Source: Megalonaias nervosa | Taxonomy: Eukaryota; Mollusca; Bivalvia; Unionida; Unionidae | Reading direction: 5' to 3' | Assembly (NCBI GenBank): GCA_016617855.1 | Contig: JAECUM010001756.1 | Coordinates: 143,866-207,865, forward strand | DNA length: 64,000 nt | Part shown: in pieces, positions 11,719 through 24,629 of the stretch | Layout: each line of letters starts with the position of its first letter | How positions within the stretch are numbered: position 1 is the stretch's first letter | Program-made: the position numbers and the translations under genes | The notes under the pieces: model-generated | Told to the model about the DNA's origin: nothing | Seen by the model: only the letters and a program-made list of their open reading frames with translations | Database searches by the model: none

Positions 11719-12490
11719 GCAGCAATGAATCTGTTGGCATATAATTCAACTGTTGATGGCAATGAATCTGTTGGCATATACTTCAACTGTTGGTGGCAAT
11801 GAATCTGTTGACATAAAACTCAACTGTTGGTGGCAATGAATCTGTTGGCATATAATTCAACTGCTAATGGCAATCAATATGCTGGCATATAATTCAACTG
11901 CTAATGGCAATCAATGTGTTGACATATAATTCAACTGTTGATGGCAATGAATTTGTTGACATAATTCAACTGTTGACTGCAATGAATCTGTTGGCATATA
12001 ATTCAACTGTTGATGGCAATGAAACTGTTGGCATATAATTCAACTGATGATCCAATGAAACTGTTGGCATATAATTCAACTGATGATGCAATGAATCTGT
12101 TGGCATATAATTCAACTGATGATGCAATGAAACTGTTGGCATATAATTCAACTGATGATGCAATGAAACTGTTGGCATATAATTCAACTGATGATGCAAT
12201 GAATCTGTTGGCATGTAATTCAACTGATGATGCAATGAATCTGTTGGCATATAATTCAACTGATGATGCAATGAATCTGTTGGCATATAATTCAACTGTT
12301 CATGACAAAGAATGTGCTGGCATATAATTCAACTGTTGATAGCAATGAATCTGTTGGTCTATAATTCAAATGTTGACGGTAATGAATCTGTTGGCATATA
12401 TAATTCAACTGATGATGCAATGAATCTGTTGGCATATAATTCAATTCCTGATGGCAATGAATCTGTTGGCCTATAAAACAACTGTTGGTC
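11719..12490. repeat. 36-39-bp minisatellite, about 21 copies
   Basis: The unit resembles 'gatgcaatgaatctgttg' + 'gcatataattcaactgat'. The central block (about 12040-12300) is nearly perfect at 36 bp; the outer copies vary between 36 and 39 bp. Open frames on both strands through it are repeat artefacts. Confidence 0.95.
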
Positions 12491-12559
12491 TATCAATCAC
12501 ATAGGAAAGATGCAAATAAACCTAATACAGTTATTATGATCTTGGGACTAAAAAGCAAT

Positions 12560-12850
12560 ATACAGCTCTCCTTTGTTATAATGCAGTAGCTTGGGTCCCT
12601 TACTGCCAACTGCATTATGTACCTGACTGTATTATACTGAGAACCACAATATCCATGAAACTGTGATGTATTGAGAATAGCATAATATACAGAACCATGG
12701 TAGAGCAGGTACTATCAAAATTCATTAAATATTGGTGTTTTGAAGAGGAAATGAAAATATAAGACTAAGCTTCACTATGTTTTCTTTCAACCCTTATTGT
12801 CACACATTGGTATGAATTTGGTCATATTATCCACATGCATTGTAACGAGG
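12560..12850. repeat. Dispersed repeat 'R4', copy 1
   Basis: About 270 bp match 23555-23830: 'ctcctttgttataa', 'cagtattatact.agaac', 'atattgagaa.agcataatata', 'atggtgtttt', 'gactaag', 'tggtatgaattttggtcat'. No coding content. Confidence 0.75.
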
Positions 12851-13157
12851 TACAGATGTAGTAGTAAACTGTAAGACATATTAACGGAATAACTGCACAA
12901 TTGAATCATGATAGATTTTTGTTGTGTTTTTTTTGTGGAATGAGATTAAATCTGGTTTGAACTATTTATAAGGAACGTAAAAGCAGCAGCATGTTTTGTG
13001 AAAATTTTACTGTTATGAAATTAACTTATGGTTATTACAAAATAATTATTAAAAATAGACTTGTACATGTTTTGTGTTTTGTATGTCTAGTAGGATTAGT
13101 TATGTGTACTTACAAGTCACTACCCTAAGCGATATTACAACGACTGCTACACTTAGT
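12851..13157. other. No gene seen
   Basis: AT-rich sequence; the right end may hold a partial R2 inverted-repeat end ('gtacttacaagtcact', about 13087). Confidence 0.4.
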
Positions 13158-13290
13158 TACTGTCTATGCTCACTTACAAGTCATTCCAAATGCCAACAAT
13201 TTGGACCCTGATCTACCATCAAATTATGCATGGAAAATCTGGGTCTGTGCAGTTTGCAGTTGGACTTGACTTATAAGTTAGTATATATAT
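13158..13290. mobile_element. MITE family R2, copy b (shortened)
   Basis: Left end 'actgtctatgctcacttaca' and right end 'cttataagttagtatatat', with the internal words 'accctgatctacca' and 'tctgggtctgtgcagtttgc'. Confidence 0.65.
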
Positions 13291-14843
13291 TTAGCATGCA
13301 TAACTAATTCTATTAGTAGAGGTGAAACATATGCAAAATAATACAATTTCAATTTTACATGTGTTGACTAATCTAAAATAAATTTATTTCTTTCAATACC
13401 TGTAAAGGATTGATCGAAGTTGTTGATCTGAATGAAAACTAGATTTCTTAGTGTTCAATCCATGTCAGAAATGTTATCTTGGCTGACTTCCAATTATGTT
13501 TTTGTTCTTGATGCATTTCAGTCCAAGGGGAAGTAATTAGTAATGTATGGTTAGAAACGCTGACCTGAATAATAAAAGCCATAAAAATTCATGCAAAAAT
13601 ATGCAATAGTTGTTTTTGTCCTAGACTGTGGGCACTGCCCATGAAAAAATTCAATAAACATAAAATGAGTTAAAATTAATAAAACAGAAATAGAAAGCAA
13701 AGTAGAACTGATATATAATCATAGTCATAAAAAATAAGTATTTTTTTCTTCTTTCTGTTCTGGTATTTTATTCCGTATCTACATATTCCCTTAAATGAAC
13801 AATCTTTGAAAAAGTTTATGGGCTACTAGATTCATGTAATAATATTAAGTAACACTTTTATTCATTTTAAATGTTCACTTACTTAGTCCATATTCTACGT
13901 GCCCCCCCCCCTCCACCTTTGATCGCAAAACCACTGAGCATGAAGAAATGTCAAGAAAGTTGGCAGGTATGGTGATAACTTAATACCACCACTCTTGGTT
14001 ACCATATGGGATGAATAACTATAAAGTTTTGTTAAATTTCACTGGGTGATTTAGGAGCTATCATAATGGACAGCTGTAGAACTAATCAATCAAGTATAGG
14101 ATTGCAATATGACATATTCAAATGCATTAATATAAAGAAACGGGTCCAAATATAATATGAAAGTTTAATACAAATTACTCATTTCAAACTTGTACAATTC
14201 ATATTACACATTTCAAACTTGTCACCTACAATACAAGTCATGGGATTTTTTTAAATACGAGATCTGAGTCTATGTGACAGCAGATGAGGGTCTACACTGT
14301 TTGCATTTGGACTCGACTTATACACGAGTACATAATGGTACGTTTTTATATCTGTACTTTTGCAGGTATATCGTGATAGGTCACGTCCATGTGCCTGTCT
14401 GTCACAGTTATTCTTGTAACCTAAACTCCATATTTAATGACTGAAGATGATTGATCATTCTTTTATGATATTGTGGGAGGATGAGCAGATGACAACAAAG
14501 GTTTTGCCCTTTGGATCCTTGATGCAACTGCTTATAATTAAGAGCGGGGTGGGGGGTTGGGTTGGGGGGTGGGGTGTCAAAGGTCATATTTTTTAAATGA
14601 AGCATGGATACTTCCATGTAATCAGACCTCCATTTAGATTAATTTGAAGGAAGGTGTTCATATTCTGAATGATGATTTTACAGGTGGAGAAGATAACATT
14701 CAATAAAATGTTTAGAGTTTTAAATGCTGAATGATGCTGTGGTGGTGGTTAGGAGTAAGATGGCAAAAGGAATGCAAATATTTGTGATGGTGTCCATTTC
14801 TAGTTCTGTATTGCATTCTCTACGAAATAAAAAGATTACTCAC
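13291..14843. other. No gene recognised
   Basis: It contains a poly-C run near 13901, a partial R2 copy near 14270-14335, and a G-rich run at about 14545-14576 with several GGGG blocks. Confidence 0.45.
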
Positions 14844-14968
14844 AGTACTATGGAATGTAATTAAGTTGTTGCTGCCATTGAGGTCTATCTGTGTCTGGTT
14901 CGCTATGTTAGCTAATTCTTGCTGAAGTCGCTCCATTATCCCCGAGTCAAAGAAATCTGTGGCTCTCA
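14844..14968 (-). CDS. Candidate internal exon of a host gene, 125 bp
   Basis: On the minus strand the segment follows a good acceptor (polypyrimidine 'tttttcttccag') and ends at a consensus donor (ACT|GTGAGT). After two bases of a split codon, 41 codons are open in one frame. They read from RATDFFDSG through IMERLQQELANIANQTQ to NLITFHST, a largely helical, polar sequence with unbiased amino-acid use, unlike the AT-driven frames around it. Two bases in and phase 0 out give a regular exon. I do not recognise the protein. Its neighbours are repeats, so it would be one exon of a gene with very long introns, perhaps shared with 39421-39521 upstream on the same strand; phase shows that at least one more exon would lie between them. 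Confidence 0.6.
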
Positions 14969-16189
14969 CTGGAAGAAAAATTAAGGTATATACTGAGCAA
15001 AAAGCAAAGAAAGTTCGTACTTAAACTGACAATGAAAAGTACAGCCATGAGGATGGTCTTCACTCAAACATTCTTCCAAATCTGGAGTTAAATTTAAAAC
15101 CTATATTTTTTTTACAGAGACAGATGCAAACAGAGAAGTAGCGACAATATTTTCAGGATGTCACTTTGGAGGACCATTTTGGATGTGTGAGCTGCACCAA
15201 TTTTATCTAGTACCAACCAGATAGACTGTGGGATGAATGTGTGTGTCAAGTTTCATTGCAATCCTCCAAGTACAGTGTAGTTTAGGAGGAGTACTGATAA
15301 CCATGTTGCGCTTATGGACTGATGGACAACAGACAACAGACCATCCCAAAAACTCTTCTGGTCCATGACCTGTAAAGTTAAAAATCCTTAAAACATGATT
15401 TAAATTTTTTAGTATAAGCTACATTCTCTTAAAACATCCCAGATTTCCTCAGGTGGTATGTCCTCATACAGTTTCTTCAGACAGTTAATGTAAAACTACT
15501 TCTGTCTTCTGCCAAGTGTTGGAAATTCATGTCCACTCTTTTTTATAAACTATCTGATAAAGTGCTGCATTTATACTTGGGAGAGTCATCGTTAGAAATT
15601 ATGTGTTCCAAATGAAGTTTTAAACTTTCATTAATGTAAAAGCTGTAACCTTATTGGTGAATCAAAAAGTCAACAGGACATGAGTTCACAACAGTGTTCT
15701 TCGAATCTCCATTATGTCTGAGATCTTGATTTTAATTACACTATTTTCATGATTTGTTCCCTGGCAATCACTGCTTTCTTATGGATCTCACTTATCAGAA
15801 AATGTTAGGTGAAATGTTTGGTAAAAATGTATGCAATAACATTTTATTAATTTCATGAACCTTTTCATCTTGAAAACATAATCAAGACTATACATGTACA
15901 ATGCATTATCAAAAGTGTGCAAGTTACATATATTTCTCTTAAGTATATCAATAAGTTAAAAAAACCCATACTACATGTAATTTATTGTCATCTACTGCAA
16001 TGCTATTGAAAACTGACTAAAAAGGGGATGGATGTACTCTAAGTACTTTAAATAATCTATTGGGATTTAACATTTATCATATATGGAGATATAAGTAATA
16101 CCTGCTGGCCTGTTTGAGTGGTAAAACAAGAGTGCCATTAATGGCATCTTATACACCCTCCCCATGTTTAATATGCTCTATACAGACAA
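14969..16189. other. Probable intron, no gene recognised
   Basis: It contains phrases that look like parts of old dispersed repeats (for example around 15120-15370). Nothing is identified. Confidence 0.4.
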
Positions 16190-16845
16190 TTAAAATTTGT
16201 ATGCAGAAACTGTTTTTCTTCTTTCAGTCATAGTGACCTTGATCTATGACCAACCAAATCAATAGGCTTCTTTCTTACCCTTAGTACAAGTCATCTAAAA
16301 AGTTTGGTCCAGGTTTTGCATGTATATCTAATGTTACTGTATGGATTTTTTTTTTCTTCTTCAGTTGCAGTGACCTTGATCTTTGACCTTTTGATCCTAA
16401 AATCAACAGGCATCTTCCTTGCCCAGTGGTCCAGATATGTGAAGCAGAACTAATTTTATTGCATAAAAAACACTGTAATCTGTCAGCCACTGTTACCTTG
16501 ACCTTTGACCTCTATATTCCAAAATTAATAAGGGTCTTCTGTACCCCAAGCACACACAATCTACAAAGTTTGGAAACTGCAGATAGTGGAGAAGTTGAGT
16601 TCTTGTGTAAAAAACTATTTTACTTTTTTTAGTTGCAGTGATCCTGGCCTTTGGGGCGTTTGACCCTGAAATTAATATCGTAACTAATTTCCCCAGGTGC
16701 AGAGTATCCACAAAGCTTGATAACTGTAGACTGCCTGGAAACTAATTTTACTCTTTCAGTCACAGTGACACTAACCACCAAGCTATGACAATGGAATCAA
16801 GAGGGTTCTTCCTTACCCCAAGTGCAAGCCATGCGCAAAATTTAG
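16190..16845 (+). repeat. Array of about 140-bp units with DR1-like motifs
   Basis: Four to five diverged units, each with 'ttcttcttcagt.gcagtgaccttgacctttgacc', then 'aaatcaa.aggcttcttccttacccc.agtgcaa.ccat' and 'aaagtttgg'. The phrase TGACCT-T-TGACCT at 16499-16511 is a perfect DR1 (two AGGTCA half-sites, one-base spacer, on the minus strand). Related arrays lie at 19845-20060, 21838-22440 and 34070-34900. Confidence 0.8.
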
Positions 16846-17200
16846 GACCGCTCCGGTGGCCTAGTGGTTAGAGCGTCTGCCTTGGATGTGGGAGGATGTG
16901 GGTTTGAACCCCGTCCTCATTCATACCAAAGACTTATAAAAATGGTACTAACAGCTGCCTCACTAGGCGCTCAGCATTAAGGGGTTAGTGTTAGGACTGG
17001 TCAGCCTGGTGTCAGGATAATGTGACTGGGTGGTACATCATGCTACATGTCTGCAGCATGATGCCCCAGTGCTAGGCATCACTATAAAGTACCACACTGC
17101 AGACACTGTAGTAACATGACTGGAAAACTGTGAAAGCTAAATAATGAATCCAAATCTCACACACACGCATGCACACACATACACACACACACACACACAC
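16846..17200 (+). mobile_element. tRNA-derived SINE, copy 3
   Basis: Starts 'gaccgctccggtggcctagt', with the A box 'tggcctagtggtta', B-box-like 'gggtttgaacccc', full body and a long CA tail. This copy reads 'cctcactaggcgctcagc' at the point where element A split copy 8. No clean target duplication was seen. Confidence 0.92.
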
Positions 17201-17399
17201 AATTGTTGCAACAAAACAAAATTGGTAACAAACATATGGATAGCTGAAAAACATCGTTAAATGAACTGCCTTATGGCAGGCATGCTAATAATGATCAACC
17301 TTTATAAAACAATATGACATTCAACCTTAGTAAACTGATATGACACTTATTTTCTCCATTTTTTTCACAGTCAATATATCAATGTAATGTCAGTTTGAA

Positions 17400-17640
17400 A
17401 GTGAAACCTGTATGTTTTGCAGCATAATACTTGATCTGGTAACAGACTGACCAGTGTATTGGCAGTTTGAAACCAGAGTAACATCTTTTCTCAGTACATT
17501 ACTAAATCTGACAACAGACTGACAATTCTTAACAGTGCTTTGTCAATCTGAAACCAGGCAAAAGTCCATTTTTCTCTTGGTGCATTACTAGATATGACAA
17601 CAGACTGACAATTATTAAAAGTCAAACCAGTACATTAAGT
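17400..17640. repeat. Degenerate tandem repeat, about 85 bp, three copies
   Basis: The recurring phrase 'acaacagactgacaattctt', with 'cagtacattactaaatctg' and 'aatctgaaaccag' between. Confidence 0.6.
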
Positions 17641-17646
17641 TTGATA

Positions 17647-17874
17647 TCAGCAGGCAGGTAACTGATTCGAAGAGATCTGAGAAATGAGCTCTTTTAAAAA
17701 ACCTGCATGTGCAGTTGTTTTAGCAGGTGAGGAGAGGCTGAATTTTCCTGGCAACTCTGTCACTTTATTCAGGAGGCCATTAATCCATAATTTTTCCCAC
17801 TGGAGAGGATCAATAAGGATTAGTCTGCACTCAGATATCCATACTTTCTGAACAACTGCTGGGATGCTGAGCAT
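17647..17874 (-). other. Unrecognised open frame, 75 codons
   Basis: On the minus strand this frame has less AT-biased, protein-like composition (for example LILIDPLQWEKLWING and TELPGKFSLSSPAK). It starts with ATG and ends TGA, with no clear splice sites. No domain is recognised and there is no support from neighbours. It could be a relic of an unidentified element or chance. Confidence 0.2.
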
Positions 17875-18154
17875 GACTGGGGTGTGGTGAATTTAAATGT
17901 GGAGTTTTCCGCTATGATGACACCAGCTTAGAAAATTCCAAGTATGAAAGTAGAGATCTGAGAACTTGGTGCCCCCTTACCTTCTGAGGAAAACGATATC
18001 TGCAAACTGTATGAAGAAATCTGAACACCCTTTCCTATTTGAATTTTCTGCCATGATCGAGAAGTGTGAGCTCAGACATAATAAAAATGTATCTTTTGAA
18101 AAGGAATCTGGTAGTGGATAGTCTCCAAACATATTATGACCTGGTAAGGCCCCC

Positions 18155-18345
18155 CTGCCCCAATATGTGTGTTTCCTGTTGCACTGGATTTAAAATTAAG
18201 ATGGGCAGGTCAATTATTTTTTCTTTCTTTTAAACATTATATATATTTAATGTGATTGTTGTGATTTTTTTTACCATGGGGGGAAAAAAGAGCTAGGGTC
18301 AGCAATGAGAAACAGGGATTGTTGGCTGATTGGAAACATATTTTC
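18155..18345 (+). repeat. Dispersed repeat 'R3', copy 1
   Basis: Begins 'ccccaatatgtgtgtttcct' + 'gttgcactgg', and ends near 'gctagggtcagcaatgag' + 'aaacagggattgttggctga'. Copies lie at 39640-40060 and 49262-49585. No coding content. Confidence 0.7.
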
Positions 18346-18779
18346 ATAGGCAATAGTCAATATGGACTCTATCTAGTAATCTGAACTCCATCAAATAAAA
18401 AAGTTTTGATATTTGTAAGGAATTCCATTCCATCTTAAATTCTCAATTTTAAAAGTTCAAGTACCTTATTCAGTCAGAAGTAAATTAAAAAAAAGACAAA
18501 CCCATTTGTGTCATGCCCTCTTTTTGTAAAACTAGAAGTAAAGTACTTTAACACTGTTTAATCTAGGGTGTGGACAGATGTACAATTGGGCATGGACATG
18601 GAAACAAAAGTGATCCACTGAGGTGGAATCAACATTAAATTTAGTATCCTGGAACATGCATTGATATAGTGCTTCCTTTCTACTTCTACAGATCCTGTTT
18701 CAATTTATGGTTCTCTCAAGGGTAACTCATTGCTCATTTAAAATCAGTGGTTCTGCAAGGACTTTCTGGTTGCCTCCAT

Positions 18780-19245
18780 ACAAATGAGAAGCTTTATAAC
18801 TTCCACGGAGTCAATGAGAATAGCATATTGTACAACCTCCACTGAGTCAACGAGAGCACCAAACTAAAACTTCCGAGTCAATGAGAGTACCACTCTGTAA
18901 AACTACCAAGTCAAAGAGTACCACACTGTAAAAGTTCCACTGAGTCAATGAGAGTACCACATTGTGAAACTTCCACTCAGTCAATGAGTACCACACTGTA
19001 AAACTTTCACCAAGTCAATGAGAATACCACATTGTAAAACTTCCAGGGTCAATGAGAGTACCACACTGTAAAACTTCCACCAATTCAATGAGTACAATGC
19101 TGTAAAACTTCCACCGAGTCAATAAGCACCACACTGAAAAACTTCTCCGAGTCAATGAGTGTACCGCACTGTAAAACTTCCACTGAGTCAATGAGAGTAC
19201 CACATTGTAAAACTTCCACTCAGTCTATGAGAGTACACACTGTAA
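18780..19245. repeat. 35-40-bp minisatellite, about 12 copies
   Basis: The unit resembles 'gagtcaatgagagtaccaca' + 'ctgtaaaacttccact', with small length changes from copy to copy. Confidence 0.92.
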
Positions 19246-19844
19246 AACTTTGCTGAACTTATTACAAATATGACATACAGTAACTAAAATTTTTGTCCCA
19301 ATGCTTAAGCATCATTGATTTGTGATACCTTTTGTCTCTCAGTCTGTAATTCTATTTCCTGAATGAATTGTGGAAATTAAGTAAATTTGGTGCACTAGTT
19401 TTTCATGCAGTGACCATCTGCGTGATGGGCAAAGTTTTTTGGCACCACCCAAATGGAATCTTTGGGAGTCAAATATCAAATTCACAAAAACTGCAGCATT
19501 ATATGATACATCAAGAGAACACATATGTGTATAGGATTTTGAGTCATGTCCCTTGCCCGGATCAGGTCAAGTGTTGAGGTGGGTTCCCAAAATTTCAAAA
19601 GGCGCTTGACTTGACTCGAAGGCACCAAAGCAAATGTCTATGTGTCTATTTACTCCAAGTGTGCATAATATCCAGTAAATGTGCACAAGAATAAAACAAT
19701 AGTCAAATTTCAAGTGAAAAGTGACTGCACATTTGTGTGTGTGTGTAGTTTTTTTTTTAACCTGGGGAGGGGGTTTGGATACTCTCAAACCCTTCCCCTC
19801 CCAATCTGGCTGTGATCAAGATTAGTGATGGGGTGGTATACAAT
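19246..19844. other. No gene seen
   Basis: Short overlapping open frames on both strands, none recognised; a short GT run near 19735. Confidence 0.45.
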
Positions 19845-20060
19845 AACACTGTGTTTAACTGTCCTCTATGCAAATAACTGAAATTTGTGTCCAGAAATAA
19901 TTTTCTTTTAAAATCAGAGTGACTATGATCTGTAACCTTTGAATGCAAATAAACAGGCTCTTTCCTTACTCAATGCATAAGCCAGCGCAGAGTTTGGTAA
20001 TGGTAGATGGTGAGGATGCAAGTATCATCATGTAGGAAACAAAATGGTAACTGACAGACG
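19845..20060 (+). repeat. Single unit of the DR1-motif repeat family
   Basis: Contains 'agagtgactatgatctgtaa', 'aaataaacaggctctttcct', 'agagtttggtaatggtagat' and 'gtaggaaacaaaatggtaac', in the same order as the arrays at 16190, 21838 and 34070. Confidence 0.65.
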
Positions 20061-21165
20061 GCTGGATTGCCAATATGAAAATATGAGTACTGTCTTATGG
20101 GAGATCTATAAAATGCATAGGCATACCAAGGCTAACCATGAAAACAGTGCCACTAAAGTCCTGGTGCATGCAAAAGTGTTACGATAAAATCACACCAAAA
20201 AAAACATATTGGGGATATACAGATCCAGCTCCATAAGACAGAAATATATGACAGTCATTCTATTTTAAAGCTTTCCTTGTATGTAAACTTTAAAAATTAA
20301 AAACTCAGCAGAAACATATTTTTTTCTTTTAATGAAAGGGTCTGGGGTTTATAGAATCTGAAAAGCTTTTATCTGAATTCCATTTATAACTGAGCTTTGA
20401 ACCTATATAAATTTGTGCATGAATTTTTCACATGAAAAATGTACACTGTGCTATGTATGCAATTGTATGTATGTATTAATGTATTTATGTATGCATGTAT
20501 ATATGTATGTATGTACATATGTATATATGTATGCATAGGGTGTAACGGTAGTACAAATCTGGCTATACAGTTCTGAAGAAGTTGAGTACACAAGGCACAC
20601 ATAATAAACATAACAAAACACCAATCAAAATCCTTAAAATATTTTGTAAAATTTGTGTGTAGTAACCACGCTCTTAAAAACTCCAAGACCTCCTCAGCTG
20701 GAACATCATTGTGGGATGCTCTCCAGAGCAAATAGTAGGTCTCGATAAATCACCTCGCACTGCATGCAAGTCAGCACAATGACCCTTATTCTACATCCCC
20801 AAGTCTGCATTGGGATTTCAAACAGAATGATCCCACGATTGGGTACACCATAAAGCACAACATTTATTGTCATTAAATCTGAAATAATCTTTAATTTAAG
20901 CATGTTAGCAACATCAAACTGCAGTAAATGACTGATCAGCACAAATATAAATTTTATATATTAGTTCAGGCTACCTAATGAACACAAAATGTGCCTGCAT
21001 GCTGTGTTGTGCCAACCTTAATGAAATGATGTAAGATTGTTTCATTCCAGCATGCTGTATTTTTATAAATATCATAACATGAATGGCTGCCAACAATGAG
21101 AGGGTGTTTAATTCAAATTAGTTACAGACAGAAAGATCAATTAGAGAATTTCTTTAGAATAAGGG
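20061..21165. other. No gene recognised
   Basis: Contains an imperfect ATGT/ATAC microsatellite at about 20455-20540. Minus-strand open frames at 20384-20731 and 20706-20942 overlap in different frames and have no recognisable domain. Confidence 0.45.
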
Positions 21166-21465
21166 CCACAAGTCCATCTGTGCACTTCTTGATTAAGGTC
21201 AACAAGTCCATCTGTGCACTTCTTGATTAAGGTCAACATGTCCATCTGTGCATTTCTTGATTAAGGTCAACAAGTCTATCTGTGCACTTCTTGATTAAGG
21301 TCAACAAGTCCATCTGTGCACTGCTTGATTAAGGTCAGCAAGTCCATCTGTGCACTTCTTGATTAAGGTCAAGTCCATCTGTGCACTTCTTGATTAAGGT
21401 CAACAAGTCCATCTGTGCACTTCTTGATTAAGGTCAACAAGTCCATCTGTGTACTTCTTGATATT
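21166..21465. repeat. 34-bp minisatellite, about nine copies
   Basis: The unit 'aaggtcaacaagtccat' + 'ctgtgcacttcttgatt'; one copy lacks a few bases near 21370. Confidence 0.95.
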
Positions 21466-21470
21466 ATAGT

Positions 21471-21723
21471 TTAAATATACTGCATATACTCACTATTAAT
21501 TCTGAGTCAACTGCATGCAGCACAGATCCAGGTTTGCTGTCACATAGTGAGCTGGCAGACCTGGGTCTATGTATTTTGTGTGGGGTAATTGGTAGAGCCA
21601 ACACAGATCTTGATATGCTGGTGCAAACAACAAAGACCCTGATCTGCAGGCACATTATGCTACAGCAAATCAGGATCTTTGCTGTCTGCAGTTTGACTTG
21701 ATGTATAAGCGAGTATATATGGT
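21471..21723. mobile_element. MITE family R2, copy c
   Basis: The left end is near 'actgcatatactcactatta' and the right end near 'gtataagcgagtatatatgg'. It has internal inverted words around 'acaaagaccctgatctgc' and 'caaatcaggatctttgctgt'. Confidence 0.7.
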
Positions 21724-21837
21724 AACCAAAGCAAAAAAAATAAATGAAGCCAAGCCCAGGGATCAATGCTACATTAACATTCAAAGAATGGATAGTATAA
21801 CAAACATACCATAATTGGTACATTAAATATCTACCAT

Positions 21838-22440
21838 GTAAAATTATTTTGTGGGAATCATTGTCTTCCTTCAGTCTCAGTGATCTAGACCTTTAATGTA
21901 ATAACTGCAAAATCAATCAAAGTTTGGTCTTGGTTTGTGGTACTGGACTTGAGTTGTAACTTTGTGGAAACCATTTACCTTCTTCACTTGGACAACGACC
22001 TTAGACATTTTTACCTCAAAATAAACAGGTGTCTTTCTTGTGTCAACTACAAGCTACCCAAAATTTTGGTTGAAAAAAAAGATGATAAAGAACTCAAGAT
22101 ATCATGCAGAAACAATTTTCCTTCTTAAAGTCACTGTGACTTTGACCTTTTGACCCCCAAATTAACAGATGTCTTTCTACTCTCAAATGGAAGCCATTTA
22201 CAATAATTGGACAAAACATCTTCAGGTCTAGTTAAATTGTCAAAAGAGTTTTCCTTCTTTCAGTTCATGTGACCCTGTCTTTTGACCTTTCAAATCAGAA
22301 AGTGTCTTCCTTGCCCCCAATGGAAGATACTTTATGTCATGGTAAATGTAGATAGTGGAGAACTTTAGTTACTGACCAGAAACAAAACAGGAAACAGACA
22401 GACGGACATTGTAACACAGTACACTTCACCTAAAGGTGGG
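21838..22440 (+). repeat. Array of DR1-motif repeat units
   Basis: About four units with 'cttcttaaagtcactgtgac' + 'tttgaccttttgaccc', 'aaattaacagatgtctttct' and closely similar lines. It ends in 'cagaaacaaaacaggaaaca' + 'gacagacggaca', the phrase that also closes the other arrays. Confidence 0.75.
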
Positions 22441-23554
22441 CAAATAAAAATGTACCATGCGCACCATCAGTAGCCGCACCAAAAATATAGTTTATTATAC
22501 TGTAAACACCAAGATGCATCAGTAGCCATGCTAAAAATTGAGCTTTTTCCCTGTAAAGACCAAGACACATGTTATGATGTTCATTCTAGCAGTTGTGCAC
22601 TCCAGCCCCAACAGAGTAAAAGTTTTTTCCTCAAGCCTAAAAAAAATAAAAAAATAAAAAAGAAGTCCAAGATCCACCACCATCAAAAACAATAACATCT
22701 TTAATGGAGACTTTCAGGCACACTCAGGGCTATTACAGTAGTAATAGTGTATCACCATATATCTCAGTGCCGTAGCTATTGTTACATCTTATGGAGGCAC
22801 TCAAGCACACTCAGAAAGATTTTAAGAGAGTAGTGCAGGCAATGTTTGCCTTCGAAATGCCGTGTCCAACAAATTGTGTGCCCACTGAGAGGCTTCCAGA
22901 AAGTTGAGTTGGGGCTACCTTATATCGAAGTCAGACACCCAGATGGGCTACTTATAATACAAGATAATGATTCATTCTTTATTTCTTCAAAACATGCCAA
23001 CTAAATTTGTTACAAATGATACTTTATATCCTATAGCTATCAGTGAGCCATTCTCTGATGTGACAATGTTTTTTGTATTGGTTTTTATTTCTACTTTAAA
23101 ATAGATGGTTCATATACTATGATACAGGATACAAGATACAGGATACACTTTACAAGTTACAGCATTGCATGACAAGTTATTAGGTCACACATTTGTGGAG
23201 CTATCAGTTGTACTGGACACAGAATGTCAGAGAACTCTGTTGTCTAGACAACCAGCAATAACAATAACTGGTTCACTGACTGTGAATGACATATGATTAC
23301 TTTCTATGGTATTAGTTAGATCACCTCACTAAGCAGTAATTGCACCAACTAAGAAATCGTTCCACTGTTGGCTCATTAGCTTGCTTTAGATGTTACCAGA
23401 GGCAGTCTTATCCAAGACAGTTTATGGTATCCAGTATCATCAGCTTGTTCACAGACAAGAAATGATGACTTGGTGTGATCTAATCAGTTATAACATCCTT
23501 TAACATGGAGTGATATATCAAGATAGTCATATTTTTACATGCAGCTATGCTAAT
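22441..23554. other. No gene recognised
   Basis: Mixed sequence with possible old repeats (two similar lines near 22700 and 22795: 'ctttcaggcacactcaggg' and 'cactcaagcacactcagaa'). Confidence 0.4.
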
Positions 23555-23830
23555 CTATGAGCACTCCTTTGTTATAACAGGGCAGTTGGGGTACAGTACT
23601 GCAGACAGTATTATACTTAGAACTGTTATATAAGGATCCATGATATATTGAGAACAGCATAATATACTGAGTCACGCGATAGTGAGCACCATGAAAATTT
23701 TTTAAATAATGGTGTTTTACAAAAGGAAATGAAGATATTAGACTAAGTCTTCTTTCAATCCTTAATGTCATACACTGGTATGATTTTGGTCATGGGATCC
23801 ATCGTAGTGCCATGTTATATCAGCGTGCCC
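23555..23830. repeat. Dispersed repeat R4, copy 2
   Basis: Matches 12560-12850 over most of its length. The ends show a weak inverted match (tttgttataacagggca at left; tgccatgttatatcagcg at right), so it may be a MITE. Confidence 0.7.
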
Positions 23831-23849
23831 GAGAGCCTCTATAAAATGT

Positions 23850-24162
23850 GTGTGAGTTGGTGTGTGATCTGGCTTTTAACTTTAACAATTTTTCAGTCAT
23901 ATCGCTATGACATCTGCAGTGTAGCAGTTTATAATGATGTCTAGCACTGGGGCATCATGCTGCAGACAAGTAGCATCATGTCCCACCGTCATATTATCCT
24001 GATACCAGGCTGACCATTCCTAACACTAACCTCTTAATGCTGAGAGTGGCAGCTGTTAGTACCATCTGTGTAAGTCTTTGGTATGACTCAGCCATGGTAG
24101 AACCTGCGACCTCACATATCCGAGGCAAATGCTCTAACCACTTAGGTCACCAGAGCAGTCAT
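23850..24162 (-). mobile_element. tRNA-derived SINE, copy 4, with target duplication
   Basis: Minus-strand copy with a degraded tail at the left (tgtgagttggtgtgtgatc), full body, and A-box end 'ccacttaggtcaccagagca' at the right. Flanks ctctataaaatgt (23837-23849) and ctctatgaaatgt (24163-24175) form a 13-bp target duplication with one change. Confidence 0.92.
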
Positions 24163-24175
24163 CTCTATGAAATGT

Positions 24176-24629
24176 AATAACTTGGGCAAGACTAGTTTCT
24201 ATGTAAGAGAAGCAATGGACTGACCATATAATTTATAGTGGAGCGGTGGGTAGGGTGATTTGTAGAAACAGAAACAAATATTATCCATTCAAGAAAATCA
24301 CAGGCCCACCCACCACCAGAAAAGTTATTGGTTGGTCACTAAATCAAATGTGCCTAGCTTGAAATATGACAACAAAAGAAACTACATGGATATTCCTAAA
24401 ACTAACAGTTCCATATTCAGGTGCTCTGTTGGCCATTTCTGGGCTGCTAATTTTAGCTAGGTTACAGTCTGATTCTGAAATGTGTGGGATCCTTTTTGTG
24501 TTTGAGATACAATACACAACCCTAGATCATAGTGCCCTGTATACTCCAGCTGTCATCTGAGCATCTGAACCTTTGTAAAATTCCTGCAAGAAAGGGTGGC
24601 CTATAACTGTTTCATGACAAGCAACAAAT
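24176..24629. other. No gene seen
   Basis: An open frame at 24366-24560 has no recognisable domain. Confidence 0.4.

Noticed and set aside
12010..12327. Repeat protein gene
   Set aside because: Open on both strands only because the tandem unit is 36 bp; no start, splice or composition support.
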